A stretch of DNA of 64,000 nucleotides from Haloarcula amylovorans. GTDB lineage: Archaea; Halobacteriota; Halobacteria; Halobacteriales; Haloarculaceae. Positions 16,302 through 26,446 of this stretch are shown here, in pieces. The notes under the pieces are model-generated. The model made no database searches. It was not told the DNA's origin and saw nothing but the letters and a program-made list of their open reading frames with translations. The stretch spans positions 558,001-622,000 of the forward strand of contig NZ_SRIF01000001.1 of assembly GCF_004681185.1 (NCBI RefSeq), in the 5' to 3' direction. Position 1 is the first letter of the stretch, and every line of letters begins with the position of its first letter. A program made the translations under genes and the position numbers.

Positions 16302-17462
16302 TTACTCGACGAAGTCGATATCTTCGCCCATCTGTTTTGCGGCTCGTTCCTGCTCGGCCTCGCTCTGGCCGTATATCTGGGGGCTTTCGACGCCGGTGAC
16401 GACGATCATCGTCTCCATCTTCCCCTGGAAGTCGTTGTTGATGGAGGCCCCCCAGATGATGCGGGCGTCGGGATCGATGCGGTCGTAGATCTCTTCGACG
16501 ACGCCCTCGGCTTCCTCGATGCTCATGTCGGGACCGCCAACGACGTTGACCAGTGCGGAGTTCGCGCCGTCGAACTCCACGTCCAACAGCGGCGAGCGAA
16601 GCGCCGAGCGGATGGAGTCCTGTGCCTTGTTCTCGCTGTCGGACTCGCCCAGCCCGATCATGGCGACGCCGCCGTTCTCCATGATGGTGCGAACGTCGGC
16701 GAAGTCCACGTTGACGAGGCCGGGTTTGGTGATGAGTTCGGTCATGCCCTTGACCGACCGCATCAACACGCGGTCGCAGATCTTGAACGCGTCCTGCAGC
16801 GGCATCGACGGCGCGTAGTCGAGCAGTCGGTCGTTCGGCACGACGATGACGGTGTCGGAGACGGCCCGTAGGCGTTCGAGGCCGGCGTCGGCGTTCGCGC
16901 GGCGGCGTTCGCCCTCCGCCGTAAACGGGATCGTGACGATAGAGATAGTGAGCGCGCCGGCGTCCTGTGCGGCCTGAGCGACGACAGGAGCAGACCCAGT
17001 ACCGGTCCCGCCGCCGAGACCCGCAGTGACGAACACCATATCGGAGCCGTCGATAGACTGCTGGATGTCCTCGATGTCTTCCTGAGCGGCCTCTTCGCCG
17101 ATCTTCGGGACCGAGCCCGCACCGCGGCCGCCAGTGCGCTTTCGGCCGATAAGAATCTTCGTGTCAGCTTGTACCTCGTCGGCTAAGTGCTGGGCGTCCG
17201 TGTTTGCGGCGACGAGCTTTGCGCCGTGGATGCCTTCTTCCATCATGCGGGTGACGGTGTTTCCACCGGCACCGCCACAGCCGACGACGGTAATCTTCGT
17301 CTCTAGGTCCTTGACGACGCTCGCTAGTTCGTCGTCGGTCATCGTCCCGGACGTCGACATGTCCTCTCGTCCGGGGGTCGTCTCCGTCTCGGCTGCTGGC
17401 TCCGAGGAGCCGTCCCGTTCGCCTTCGGCCTCCTCGATAGCGTCGTCGATAATCGAGTCCAT
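16302..17462 (-). CDS. ftsZ1: cell division GTPase FtsZ1
   Basis: A 386-residue tubulin/FtsZ protein. The GTP-binding loop GGGTGTG is at 150-156, preceded by [12 protein letters not shown] (60-70), with ANTDAQHL, and VPNDRLLDY in the core; the C-terminal domain has the conserved [22 protein letters not shown]. Placement next to secE and spt5 and the acidic 40-residue N-terminal extension match haloarchaeal FtsZ1, which shapes the division ring and works with FtsZ2. The ATG at 17462 is used, but an internal Met at position 35 cannot be excluded. Confidence 0.93.
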   Translation of the reverse strand: MDSIIDDAIEEAEGERDGSSEPAAETETTPGREDMSTSGTMTDDELASVVKDLETKITVVGCGGAGGNTVTRMMEEGIHGAKLVAANTDAQHLADEVQADTKILIGRKRTGGRGAGSVPKIGEEAAQEDIEDIQQSIDGSDMVFVTAGLGGGTGTGSAPVVAQAAQDAGALTISIVTIPFTAEGERRRANADAGLERLRAVSDTVIVVPNDRLLDYAPSMPLQDAFKICDRVLMRSVKGMTELITKPGLVNVDFADVRTIMENGGVAMIGLGESDSENKAQDSIRSALRSPLLDVEFDGANSALVNVVGGPDMSIEEAEGVVEEIYDRIDPDARIIWGASINNDFQGKMETMIVVTGVESPQIYGQSEAEQERAAKQMGEDIDFVE

Positions 17463-17565
17463 ATTTAAATCCCCGTTGCAGACGGACGTTCATTAGTTTT
17501 CCCCCTCCGTCTGACGCTTGTCTGACGATTTCCACCCCGATTTCGGGCCGGATTTTGGCCGCTTC

Positions 17566-18927
17566 CTACAACGTAAATCGACGTATACGTTCGCGCTGGA
17601 CACGATCCGGCTCGATTTTGTCGCCATCGACCTCGACCGGGTGGCCCGCGGAGAGCTTCCCGAACTTCGGCCCTTCGGGAACGCCGGTGGTGCGCGCGAG
17701 GTCGGGGTCGAACGTCTCTTCGCGAGCGACGAGTTCGCCACCCTCCCGTTCGACGCTGTCGTAGCGGCGGCGGAGAATCTCGGCCAGCGCCGACACGAGC
17801 GAATCGAACGTCGCGTCGGCGGGCAACGCGAACGGCCCGGTGACGACGGTGCCGCTCTGTTCGGTCCCGAACGCGAGCGCGTTGGAGTCGACCCACTCTC
17901 GAAGCGCCTCGGCGTCGATGCCGGCAGCCTCGGAGAGGAGGTCAGCGGGCGGTTCGACGAGCGTCCAGTCGGTTCGGCGCTCGGCCGCTGTAGCTGGGTC
18001 ACCGAATCGAAGACCGTCTCCGACCTGTGTGACCGCCGCCTCTAACGCTTCGACCAGTTCGAGAGGAACGCCCGTGGTCTCCCGGACGAACGTCTCCTCG
18101 ACGACGCGGTAGCCGAGCCGCTCCAGCGTGGCCGCGAGGTCCGGCCGATCGTCTTCCAGCAGGGCGTAGTCGGCCGCGCTGGCGTCGAAGGCCCCGTCAA
18201 GGACCGCCTCGCGTTCGGCGTCGTCATCGGCCCATTCGTCGAGCGCGTCGAGCGACCAGTCGGCCCCGATATGGCCGACGGCCCAGTCGGTCTCTCGAAT
18301 CACGCGCTCGAACCGCGGAGCGTAGTGGCCGCCGCCGAAGCCGACGAGATGGCGACGACTGCCGTTCTCACGGGGCGCATCCGCCGCGGCGGTACGGAGT
18401 GAGAGGATCGCACGAGCGACGGCGCGGGCCGCGTCAGGGTCGCGCCACTGTGCTTCGGCACTCCCGACCTCCACGAACATCGAAGGGACACCGACGCTCG
18501 TCGGTCCGTGGTGGGTACACTCGACGCCGACCTCGTAACCGTCAGGTGCGTACTCGGTGAGTGCGCTCACGACTTCGCGCTGGGCGTTCGGGCACGCACG
18601 GGCGAACTGTCCTGCGTCGCCGCCGAATTCTGCTTCGCCGAAGTTGCCGGTGTGGTGAGCGGTCAGGAGTTCGTCGGTCTCGCCGGCGTGCCGGGAGGCA
18701 AAGACGAGCAGGTCGGGGTCGTCGAACGCGCCAGCGACGCCGTCCAGTTCGAGGTGCCAGTCGTCGAACTCGCGCAGTTCCACCTCGTCGGTGCGATAGA
18801 CGGTGCCGCCGCCGTCGGCGTCGGGGCGGCTGTCGTCGGTCGTCTCCGTCCAGTCGGCGAGTTCTCGGAGCTGTTCGCCGACGTGGACGGACGCTTCGTC
18901 GGCCCGGGAGACGACGACAGCGAGCAT
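17566..18927 (-). CDS. dtdA: D-aminoacyl-tRNA deacylase (archaeal DTD2/GEK1 type)
   Basis: A 453-residue protein resembling archaeal DtdA, which removes D-amino acids from mischarged tRNA. Conserved His-rich segments are visible: TAHHTGNFGEAEFGG, VECTHHGPTSVGVPSMFVEVGS and GFGGGHYAPRF, which line the active site in this family. The usual archaeal length is about 270; haloarchaeal forms carry an extra C-terminal region of about 150 residues, seen here (EALREWVDSN onward). It shares one base with the end of the upstream exchanger gene (TAATG), so the two are co-transcribed, and it lies 104 nt before ftsZ1. Confidence 0.9.
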   Translation of the reverse strand: MLAVVVSRADEASVHVGEQLRELADWTETTDDSRPDADGGGTVYRTDEVELREFDDWHLELDGVAGAFDDPDLLVFASRHAGETDELLTAHHTGNFGEAEFGGDAGQFARACPNAQREVVSALTEYAPDGYEVGVECTHHGPTSVGVPSMFVEVGSAEAQWRDPDAARAVARAILSLRTAAADAPRENGSRRHLVGFGGGHYAPRFERVIRETDWAVGHIGADWSLDALDEWADDDAEREAVLDGAFDASAADYALLEDDRPDLAATLERLGYRVVEETFVRETTGVPLELVEALEAAVTQVGDGLRFGDPATAAERRTDWTLVEPPADLLSEAAGIDAEALREWVDSNALAFGTEQSGTVVTGPFALPADATFDSLVSALAEILRRRYDSVEREGGELVAREETFDPDLARTTGVPEGPKFGKLSAGHPVEVDGDKIEPDRVQRERIRRFTL

Positions 18928-20312
18928 TAGTCCGCCTGGTCCATGTGGACCGGCTCTCGCCCCATCGCGGTCCGGAACGCGTCGGTCGCCAGCCCGAACA
19001 GCTCTTTCAGCGACTCGCGCCGGAGGAAGAATAGCCCCAAACCGGCGGCGACGTACAGTATCGTGTAGCCGATGAGCAGGTCGTGGCTCGTGATCGGAAG
19101 CACCAGCAGGTCCTGAATGAGCGCGAACTCTATCAGTACCTGCGTGATGAACAAGACGAACAGGACGACCGCCTCTCGAATTGATATCTCGAAGTTACAG
19201 AGGAGCGCGAGCGCGAAGAACGACTGGGCAGCCGTGATCCAAATCTCGGCGGACTGACGCGAATCGAACGGGAGGACGCCGTAGCCGCCGAACGCGATGG
19301 AGTAGACGACGGCGATGGTCCCGATGAGGAGCGTCCACTGGTTGAGCTTCGAGGAGATGAGCGCGTTGAACCCGGCGGTCGACCGGGCTTTGTTGACCAA
19401 CACGGCGACGACGATGAGCTCCGGTGACTCGCTGGCCAGCGGCGCGACCCACTGAATCATGAAGAACGAGGGGATGCCGTTGGCCAACCCGATCTCCTCT
19501 AGTCCGTGGGCGAACGGTTCGACGGCGGTGAATATCATCAACCCGGAGTAGCCAAAGAGCACGAGAACCGACAGAGGCCGCCACGGAATCGACCACGATT
19601 GGAGGTACTCGGGGACGCCGACGGTGTGGTCGTGTGCTTCGATATCGGACTTGAGGACGAGACCGATGTACAGCACGTAGAGGCCGACCAGGAACAGCGT
19701 ATCGAGTGCGCCGATGCCGCCGCCGAGGGGGACGAGAAAGGCCCACCCGGTCGCCACGAAGAGGAAGGCGATCTCCGTGGCGATGTCGCGGTCCAACTGG
19801 ACGGCGCTTTTGAGGAATCCGTCTCGACTCACGACGGCGGGGTCCGCGGTCGAACTCGCCCGCATGATGGTGAAGACGGCGATACCGGCCCAGCCGAGGC
19901 CGATGAGGATGCGGTTCGCGCCGGTCATGTTCGCCACGGCGAGGTTGGCGTCGTGACAGGCCCGCGCGAGTTCGGTCTCGCCGGCGTCGATGGCGGCCGG
20001 TGAGAGCTGCGAACAGGCTTCGATGGTCGCACCGCCGGCCCCGGCGTTCCACGCGTAGAGCGCGTCGACGGCGTATTCTGGAGCGACGGCGAGCACCGCG
20101 AGCACGGCAATCGCGAACGCGCGCGGCACGTCTTTCTCGGCCGTCTCGGCTCCCCACGCGAGGAGGAACGACGCGCCGAGGACCGCCAATCCGCTCACCG
20201 CGACAGTCGTAACTCGGCCCATCCCGTAGCCGAGAAGGCTCGCACCGACCCAAGCGGCGGTCAACAGGACCGCGCCCGAGATTTGCACCAGCGGATGACG
20301 TAGACGACTCAC
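18927..20312 (-). CDS. sodium/calcium exchanger-family membrane protein
   Basis: A 461-residue protein with about 11-12 transmembrane segments. It resembles the Ca2+:cation antiporter superfamily, with two alpha-repeat-like regions: [17 protein letters not shown] in the first half and [36 protein letters not shown] in the second. The acidic residues there (E and D in APEYAVD, E-S-P-E) fit the ion-binding sites. It probably exchanges Ca2+ or another cation for Na+ or H+. First gene of a two-gene unit with dtdA; the functional link is unclear. Confidence 0.8.
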   Translation of the reverse strand: MSRLRHPLVQISGAVLLTAAWVGASLLGYGMGRVTTVAVSGLAVLGASFLLAWGAETAEKDVPRAFAIAVLAVLAVAPEYAVDALYAWNAGAGGATIEACSQLSPAAIDAGETELARACHDANLAVANMTGANRILIGLGWAGIAVFTIMRASSTADPAVVSRDGFLKSAVQLDRDIATEIAFLFVATGWAFLVPLGGGIGALDTLFLVGLYVLYIGLVLKSDIEAHDHTVGVPEYLQSWSIPWRPLSVLVLFGYSGLMIFTAVEPFAHGLEEIGLANGIPSFFMIQWVAPLASESPELIVVAVLVNKARSTAGFNALISSKLNQWTLLIGTIAVVYSIAFGGYGVLPFDSRQSAEIWITAAQSFFALALLCNFEISIREAVVLFVLFITQVLIEFALIQDLLVLPITSHDLLIGYTILYVAAGLGLFFLRRESLKELFGLATDAFRTAMGREPVHMDQAD

Positions 20313-20455
20313 TACCTGAGCACAGCACAGGTCGGCGTGAAAAACTTGCGAAAGCCGGCCCGGGGGTCTGGCAGAGGGCGGCCGTGACCCCCAGTGTTCG
20401 ACGCTCGGCGGCCCAGAGCGTGGCGTTCATGTGTGCTGCGTGTGCTGGCAGGCGT

Positions 20456-21253
20456 ATGGACGTCTACGGTCTCATCGGGAATCCGGTCGGGCACTCGCTG
20501 TCGCCGCCGATGCACGAGGCGGGCTACGAGGCACTCGGTATCGACGCGAAGTACGTCACGTTCGAACCCGCCGCCGACGAGGGAGCGGTGGCCGTCGAGG
20601 CGGCCGACCGGCTCGGCGTCGCGGGGCTAAATGTCACCATCCCGTTCAAACAGGACGTGCTCGATGCCGTCTCTCTGGATCCGCTCGCCGAACGTATCGG
20701 CGCGGTCAACACAATCGACTTCGACGGCGGGACGCCGACGGGGTACAATACGGACGCCGTCGGGGCCGTTCGCGCGCTCGAACATCACGGGATCGAACTC
20801 TCCGGAACGGCCGTCGTCGTCGGTGCCGGGGGCGCTGGGCGGGCCGTCGCGTTCGGTCTCGCCGACGAGGGCATGACGGTTCGTATCGCCAATCGAACAG
20901 AGTGGAAAGCCCGGGACCTCGCCGCGGAAGTGCCCGACGCCAGCGGGCACGGACTCGACGGACTGGACGAGTTGCTCGCCGACGCCGACGTCCTCGTCAA
21001 CTGCACGAGCGTCGGGATGGACGAAGACGAGACGCCGGTGCCAGCCGGTGGACTGCACGGCGGGCTCGCGGTTCTGGACGCCGTGTATTCGCCGCTAGAG
21101 ACGCGGTTGTTGCGGGACGCCGCTGCGGTCGGGGCGACGACTGTCGACGGCGCGTGGATGCTCCTGTATCAAGGTGTCGAGGCGTTCGAGCGGTGGACCG
21201 GCGAAAACGCGCCCATAGACCCGATGAACGATGCACTTCGAGCGGGTCTGTGA
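20456..21253 (+). CDS. aroE: shikimate dehydrogenase
   Basis: A 265-residue AroE that reduces 3-dehydroshikimate to shikimate with NADPH. The substrate motif [21 protein letters not shown] opens the protein, the catalytic Lys is in [22 protein letters not shown] binds shikimate, and [15 protein letters not shown] plus ANRTEWKA form the NADP site. The frame is open 24 codons earlier, but ATG 20456 starts the family N-terminus ([10 protein letters not shown]). It heads a plus-strand series leading to pabB-pabA-pabC, so two branches around chorismate are encoded side by side. Confidence 0.95.
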   Translation: MDVYGLIGNPVGHSLSPPMHEAGYEALGIDAKYVTFEPAADEGAVAVEAADRLGVAGLNVTIPFKQDVLDAVSLDPLAERIGAVNTIDFDGGTPTGYNTDAVGAVRALEHHGIELSGTAVVVGAGGAGRAVAFGLADEGMTVRIANRTEWKARDLAAEVPDASGHGLDGLDELLADADVLVNCTSVGMDEDETPVPAGGLHGGLAVLDAVYSPLETRLLRDAAAVGATTVDGAWMLLYQGVEAFERWTGENAPIDPMNDALRAGL

Positions 21254-21302
21254 CGGAAGCGTACCAGCAAGAGATTAGTGTCGGGGGAAAGAAGTCCCGT
21301 GT

Positions 21303-21791
21303 ATGGGTCTGCTTCAGAAACTGAAATCTGCCCTCGGGCTCGACGGGGCGGAGTCCGCGTCTGGGGAGGGGTCCGGGTCACCCGGCGACGTGGACGTGAC
21401 CGTCGAGCGCGAACCATCTACTGAGGACGAGGACGCGGTCAAAGGGACCGAGACCGCGGTGACGGACGGCAGCGAGACCGAGACCGCCAGCACCGGCGCA
21501 GGTGCCATAACGGACGAGGAGACGGCCGCTGCCGCCGATGCGACCGTGCCGGACGAGAGCGGGTCGATAGACGCCACGGTCCCCGAGGCTGAACCCGACA
21601 TTGGGGAGGGGAGCGACGACCCGGTCACCGAGATAAAGGGTATCGGCCCGGCCTACGCGAAGCGGCTCTCCGGACTCGGCATCGAGACGGTCGGCGACCT
21701 CACTATGGCCGACGCCGCGGACATCGCAGCGGAAACAGACCTCTCCGAGAGCCGTGTCGCCGGGTGGATAGAGCGCGCCGAAGAGTACTAG
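21303..21791 (+). CDS. helix-hairpin-helix protein with long acidic linker
   Basis: A 162-residue protein in three parts: a short basic-hydrophobic start (MGLLQKLKSALGLDG), about 85 residues of Asp/Glu/Thr/Ala-rich low-complexity linker, and a C-terminal HhH domain (ITEIKGIGPAYAKRLSGLGIETVGDLTMADAADIAAETDLSESRVAGWIERAEEY, read as separate motifs KGIGPAYAKRL and ESRVAGWI). Such domains resemble the N-terminus of RadA/Rad51 and bind DNA or proteins. The partner is unknown. It lies 49 nt after aroE and 48 nt before pabB. Confidence 0.75.
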   Translation: MGLLQKLKSALGLDGAESASGEGSGSPGDVDVTVEREPSTEDEDAVKGTETAVTDGSETETASTGAGAITDEETAAAADATVPDESGSIDATVPEAEPDIGEGSDDPVTEIKGIGPAYAKRLSGLGIETVGDLTMADAADIAAETDLSESRVAGWIERAEEY

Positions 21792-21839
21792 CTCGCAGAA
21801 CCGCAAACGAATTAGCCACCCGTCTGCTTCTCACCGGTA

Positions 21840-23312
21840 ATGCCAACGGTCGAGACGGACCGCGACACCTTCGAGCGACTCGCGTCGAGTGCGCCAGCGG
21901 CGGCGCGAGTTCCCGTCGCGGTCCGCGTCACCGTCGAGGACCCGTTTATTGCCTACCGGCGGGCGCGCGACCCCGTCAGCGGCATCTATCTGGCGACGAC
22001 GGGTGGCCAGTCGGGATGGGGGTACTTCGGGACGACGCCCGCGGACTTTCTGGAGGTGAACACCGACGACGGCGAGACGCTCGCGGCACTTGGCGACCTA
22101 CTCGACGGCGAGACACTCGTCCGCGGCGAGTGTGCGGTCCCATACCCCTGCGGTGCCGTCGGCTGGCTCTCCTACGACGTGGCCCGTGAACTGGAGACGC
22201 TGCCCGAGAGCGCGGTCGCGGACCGGGCGCTACCGCAGCTGCAGGTCGCCACCTACGACCGCCTCGCGGCGTGGGAAGAACCACGCGGCGATGGCCCGGT
22301 GACGCTCACCGTGACTGCGTGCCCGCGGCTCGACGAGTACGACTCGGCAGAGCGGGCCTACGAGTTCGGCAAGCAACACGCGCTGGCACTCGCCCGCGAG
22401 GCCACCGAGGGCGACCCGAGCGTGGCGAACCCGCCGGTCGAGACGGACGCCGCCGAGTTCGAGAGCGATTGCACCCGGGAGTCGTTCGCGGAGCGCGTTC
22501 GCACAGTCAAGCAGTACATTCGCGACGGTGACACCTTCCAGGCGAACGTCTCCCAGCGACTCAGCGCGCCCGCGGCCGTCCATCCCGTCGAGGCGTTCGA
22601 CGCGCTTCGGGCGGTGAATCCGGCCCCCTACTCGGCGCTCGTGGAGTTCCCCGGCGTCGACCTCGTCAGCGCGAGTCCGGAACTGCTGTTACAGCGCGAC
22701 GGCGACCGACTGGTCACCGAACCCATCGCCGGGACTCGTCCCCGCGGGGAGACGCCCGAGGCCGACGACCGACTGGAGGCCGACCTGCTAGCCGACGAGA
22801 AAGAGCGGGCCGAACACGCGATGCTCGTGGACTTAGAGCGCAACGATCTCGGGAAGGTGAGTCGCTTCGGCAGCGTCGAAGTGACGGATTACCGCCGCGT
22901 CGACCGCTACTCCGAGGTGATGCACCTCGTCTCCGAAGTCGAGGGCAGACTGCGCGACCGAGCGACACTCGACGATGCCGTCGCGGCGGTGTTCCCCGGC
23001 GGCACCATCACTGGCGCACCGAAACCCCGGACGATGGAGATAATCGACGAGGTGGAGGAGACGCGTCGTGGCCCCTACACGGGCTCTATCGGTATCTTCG
23101 GCTTCGACGGACGGGCGACGCTGAACATCGTCATCCGCACGCTGGTCCGGTACGCCGAGGCGTACCACCTCCGGGTCGGCGCGGGTATCGTCCACGATTC
23201 GGACCCCGACAGCGAGTACGACGAGACGCTCGATAAGGGGCGGGCGCTGATCACCGCCGTCGACGAGGCGCTCGGCCGGCGAGCGGACCTCTCGGTGGAG
23301 GGAACGCAGTGA
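21840..23312 (+). CDS. pabB: aminodeoxychorismate synthase component I
   Basis: A 490-residue chorismate-binding enzyme of the TrpE/PabB family. C-terminal motifs are [53 protein letters not shown] and [14 protein letters not shown]. With the amidotransferase encoded next it makes 4-amino-4-deoxychorismate. PabB rather than TrpE is chosen because a class IV aminotransferase (PabC candidate) completes the operon and no other trp gene is near; motif PIAGTRPRG is shared by both. Start and stop codons overlap down the operon (GTGA with pabA). Folate or pterin p-aminobenzoate supply is the inferred role. Confidence 0.85.
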   Translation: MPTVETDRDTFERLASSAPAAARVPVAVRVTVEDPFIAYRRARDPVSGIYLATTGGQSGWGYFGTTPADFLEVNTDDGETLAALGDLLDGETLVRGECAVPYPCGAVGWLSYDVARELETLPESAVADRALPQLQVATYDRLAAWEEPRGDGPVTLTVTACPRLDEYDSAERAYEFGKQHALALAREATEGDPSVANPPVETDAAEFESDCTRESFAERVRTVKQYIRDGDTFQANVSQRLSAPAAVHPVEAFDALRAVNPAPYSALVEFPGVDLVSASPELLLQRDGDRLVTEPIAGTRPRGETPEADDRLEADLLADEKERAEHAMLVDLERNDLGKVSRFGSVEVTDYRRVDRYSEVMHLVSEVEGRLRDRATLDDAVAAVFPGGTITGAPKPRTMEIIDEVEETRRGPYTGSIGIFGFDGRATLNIVIRTLVRYAEAYHLRVGAGIVHDSDPDSEYDETLDKGRALITAVDEALGRRADLSVEGTQ

Positions 23313-23932
23313 GCGACGCCCTCGCGCCGACCGTCCTCGTCGTCGACAACTACGATTCGTTCGCATACAACCTCGTCCAGTACGTCGGCGAGGTCGTCTG
23401 TCGACTCGGCGGCGACGAGGACGACGTGCTCGTCCGGCGCAACGACGCTATCACGGTCGAGGAGATACGTGACCTCGACCCCGACGGTATCGTCGTCTCG
23501 CCGGGACCGGGAACGCCCGAGGACGCGGGCATCTCGATGCCCATCTTCGCCGACCTGCGCTACCCGACGCTTGGTGTCTGTCTGGGCCATCAGGCGCTCT
23601 GTGCGGCCAACGGAGCTTCGGTCGGCCACGCCGAGGCCGTCGTCCACGGCAAAGCGTCGCAGGTGACCCACGACGGCACCGGCGTCTTCGCGGACGTTCC
23701 CGACCCGGTCGAGGTGGGCCGGTACCACTCGCTGGCCGTCGACCGCGACGGCCTGCCCAACGTCCTCGAAGAGACCGCTCACACCGCCGACGATGCGGAA
23801 GAAGACGTCGTGATGGCGGTCCGTCACCGCGACGCACCTCACGTCGGCGTCCAGTTCCACCCGGAAAGCATCCTGACCGACCACGGGAAGACAATGGTCG
23901 AGAACTTCTGTCTCTCATGCAATACCACGTAG
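23309..23932 (+). CDS. pabA: aminodeoxychorismate synthase, glutamine amidotransferase component
   Basis: A 207-residue class I glutamine amidotransferase. [17 protein letters not shown] opens the domain, the nucleophile is Cys in GVCLGHQAL, and the His/Glu pair is in [27 protein letters not shown] is the oxyanion region. It feeds ammonia to the PabB partner encoded upstream. It starts with GTG inside the pabB stop and its 3' end overlaps pabC by 16 nt, so stoichiometric translation of three subunits is likely. It could also serve anthranilate synthase in other organisms. Confidence 0.88.
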   Translation: MSDALAPTVLVVDNYDSFAYNLVQYVGEVVCRLGGDEDDVLVRRNDAITVEEIRDLDPDGIVVSPGPGTPEDAGISMPIFADLRYPTLGVCLGHQALCAANGASVGHAEAVVHGKASQVTHDGTGVFADVPDPVEVGRYHSLAVDRDGLPNVLEETAHTADDAEEDVVMAVRHRDAPHVGVQFHPESILTDHGKTMVENFCLSCNTT

Positions 23933-24789
23933 ACGGCGAACTCGTCCCCGACGACGAGGCGACGGTGTCGGTGCTGGACCGCGGATTCATGTACGGCGAC
24001 GCGGGCTTCGAGACGCTCCGAGTCTACGGCGGCGACCCCTTCGAGTGGGAGGCCCACCGAAAACGCCTCCAGCACACCGCAGAGACGCTTGGCTTCGCCG
24101 ACGCCGTCCCCGACGACCTGCGAGCGCGAGTCGACGAGACGCTCGCCGCCAACGACCTCTCGGAGGCGTACATCAAGGTCTCGGTTACGCGCGGCGTCCA
24201 GCCCGGGAAACTCACGCCCCACCCCGAGGTAGACCCGACGGTCGTAGTTATCTGCAAGGAACTGCCCCGCGGCGGGCGCGATGGCCAGCGAGTCTGGGGC
24301 GACCCGGCGGCCGTTCAGACGGTGCGGACCCGGCGGATTCCCGGCGAAGCGGTACCGGCCGACGTGAAGACGCACAACTATCTCAACGGCATCCTCGGAA
24401 AACTCGAACTCCGCCGGGCGGCCGCCGGCGGCGACCCCGCCGACGAGTGCCTAATGCGGGACGTGGACGGCAATATCGCCGAGGGCGCGACGAGCAACGT
24501 CTTCTTCGTCGCCGAAAACGCGCTGCGGACGCCGAGTGCGGACCTCGACCTCTTGCCGGGCGTGACCCGCGATGTAGTGCTGGAGTTGGCTCGCGAGGAG
24601 GAGTTCCCAGTCGAGACGGGCCGTTACTCGCTCGATGACCTGCGAAATGCGGACGAAGCGTTTCTCACTAACTCGACGTGGGAGATTCGACCGATGGCGA
24701 CCGTCGACGGCATCGAGGTCGGTGCCGGGCCGATGACGAAACTACTCCAGCGGCTGTTCGACGAACGTATCGAGGCCGAGCACTACTAA
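23917..24789 (+). CDS. pabC: aminodeoxychorismate lyase (class IV PLP enzyme)
   Basis: A 290-residue fold-type IV PLP enzyme. SVLDRGFMYGDAGFETLRVYGG is the family N-terminal motif, the PLP lysine is in ADVKTHNYLNGIL, and GNIAEGATSNVFFV plus FLTNSTWEIRPM form the cofactor site. The same fold serves branched-chain aminotransferases (IlvE) and D-amino-acid aminotransferases. Third place in a pabB-pabA operon, starting within pabA, argues for aminodeoxychorismate lyase, which releases p-aminobenzoate and pyruvate. Confidence 0.8.
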   Translation: MQYHVDGELVPDDEATVSVLDRGFMYGDAGFETLRVYGGDPFEWEAHRKRLQHTAETLGFADAVPDDLRARVDETLAANDLSEAYIKVSVTRGVQPGKLTPHPEVDPTVVVICKELPRGGRDGQRVWGDPAAVQTVRTRRIPGEAVPADVKTHNYLNGILGKLELRRAAAGGDPADECLMRDVDGNIAEGATSNVFFVAENALRTPSADLDLLPGVTRDVVLELAREEEFPVETGRYSLDDLRNADEAFLTNSTWEIRPMATVDGIEVGAGPMTKLLQRLFDERIEAEHY

Positions 24790-24862
24790 AAACGGGGACC
24801 ACGGGCGGCGGAACAGCGCCGCCAGCGAGAACGCGATGGCGAGGATCGAGTGAGCGGGTTGG

Positions 24863-26161
24863 CTACGGCGCGTAGCAGACCCACCCTTGTGGCGGAATCG
24901 AGATCTGGACCCAGCCGTCACTGTTGGTGGTGACGTCACCGGAGTTGCCGCTGTAGTCGTTCAGCGCCTGGTTCGTCCAGGTAGTGTAGACCCACTTGCT
25001 CTGCCACGATCCCGAGCGGTTGAGGCCGACGAGCAGGTTGTTCTGTCGCTCGAAGATGTAGAGGTTCTGGTCAGCGTGGCGCTGGTAGGCGGTGCCGCCA
25101 GCGAGATTGTTCTTGATCCACAGCAGGTTCTGGATGTCGCCATCGTCGACGGCGATGTGGTTGCTGTAGACGCGCGGGTACCCCTCGTAGGTGAGGATGT
25201 ACGCGTAGGCGAGTTTCTCGTACTGGGGCGGCCCGCTGTCGTGATTGGAGACGAACGTAAGCGACTGGTATGGCGACTGGTTGACCAGTCCGGCCCCGTC
25301 GAGTGCGGTCATGTCCCCATCCTGATGGAACACGTCCTCTTTCATCGTGTAGTACAGCGGGTAGTCCGTGACCGACATCCCGGTGTCAGCGTAGCCTTGA
25401 CAGTAGTCTACGCCGCCCTGCAAGACTTCCCCGACCGTGTAGAGGCCGAGATTGTCGGCCCACTGGTTGGCGTAGTCGCTGAAGAACCACTCGGGGACGT
25501 GTTTTGCAGCGTCCCATCGGATGCCGTCGACGCCGAGATTTGCGTACTTCTGGACGTAGTCCTGTATCTGCCCGCGGACGTACGACGATTCCTGCTTCAG
25601 GTCTTTCAGCCCGACGAGCCAGCCGTTCTCGACGGATTCGGGGTCGGAATAGTCGATCTCTGACTCGGGGTGGAAGTCCTGCTCGCTGAAGTATGGCAGG
25701 TCGTCGAACGTGATGCCGGGAGCGCCGCGGAAGTCGTCGTCTGCGGCCATGTGGTTGATGACCGCGTCGGCGATGACGTCCAGCCCCTGATTGTGGGCCT
25801 CGTCGACCATCGCTTGATACTCCGATTCGGTCCCGAACACGCTGTCGAAGTTCTTGAAGTCCACCGGTTGATAACCGAGCGGCGGGTCGGTGACTCCCTG
25901 CTGGTGGCTTCTGTCCAGTCGGCTGTACTGCGCCGGTGGTACCTGAATGGCGTCGTAGCCCTGTGCCGCGACGGTCGAGAGGTTGCTCCGGACCTGATTC
26001 CAGTCGGTGTGGTAGTACTGATAGACCGCGCTGGAACCGACCGCCTGCGCGCTGCCTGTTGTCAGTGAAGCACCCGTCGCCGCTGCGCCGAGTGCACCCA
26101 TGCCTTTGAGTACGTCACGTCGGGAGAAGTCCTCGCTTCCCCCTGCGAAATGTCGTGTCAT
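24863..26161 (-). CDS. amyH: Tat-exported alpha-amylase, GH13
   Basis: A 432-residue secreted amylase. The N-terminus has a twin-arginine signal (FSRRDVLKGMGALGAAATGASLTTGSAQA), as expected for a halophile exporting folded enzymes. GH13 motifs are present: DAVINHMA, GIRWDAAKHV (nucleophile Asp), VGEVLQGG (acid/base Glu) and FVSNHDSGPP (third catalytic Asp). It hydrolyses alpha-1,4-glucans outside the cell. Length and architecture resemble AmyH of Haloarcula hispanica. A TTTAATG box about 85 nt upstream implies a transcript with a leader of about 55-60 nt, unlike most genes here. Confidence 0.92.
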   Translation of the reverse strand: MTRHFAGGSEDFSRRDVLKGMGALGAAATGASLTTGSAQAVGSSAVYQYYHTDWNQVRSNLSTVAAQGYDAIQVPPAQYSRLDRSHQQGVTDPPLGYQPVDFKNFDSVFGTESEYQAMVDEAHNQGLDVIADAVINHMAADDDFRGAPGITFDDLPYFSEQDFHPESEIDYSDPESVENGWLVGLKDLKQESSYVRGQIQDYVQKYANLGVDGIRWDAAKHVPEWFFSDYANQWADNLGLYTVGEVLQGGVDYCQGYADTGMSVTDYPLYYTMKEDVFHQDGDMTALDGAGLVNQSPYQSLTFVSNHDSGPPQYEKLAYAYILTYEGYPRVYSNHIAVDDGDIQNLLWIKNNLAGGTAYQRHADQNLYIFERQNNLLVGLNRSGSWQSKWVYTTWTNQALNDYSGNSGDVTTNSDGWVQISIPPQGWVCYAP

Positions 26162-26446
26162 CTGCGTGGTTTCCCTTGGTCGTCAGCTGCGGTTCGTGTG
26201 GGTCCTACTGGCATCCCACAACGTATGATGAACTACTACATAACATTAAAGATAAGGATGTTACTGAGTATTAATATATACGACTACGAAGTTGTTCAAA
26301 TACCGGAACGTATCTAGAAAATACCGAGTAGAACGACTGAGATGGGGTCGAAATATGATATTCTGATACCACGTCCGTCGATTGTTCCGTTGCCAATCAA
26401 AAAATCGGGCAGGTTAGCTCGACTTCGCGCTGCGACCGCGGTGCGT
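26162..26446. other. AT-rich gap upstream of amyH
   Basis: About 285 nt without a credible gene, clearly richer in A and T than its surroundings. It holds the amyH promoter region (minus-strand TTTAATG at about 26242-26250). The short plus-strand frame here and into 26611 is a shadow of the following minus-strand gene. Nothing else was recognised. Confidence 0.6.

Noticed and set aside
19195-20430. Second frame of 411 codons in the exchanger gene
   Set aside because: Arg-rich out-of-frame translation of a membrane protein gene.
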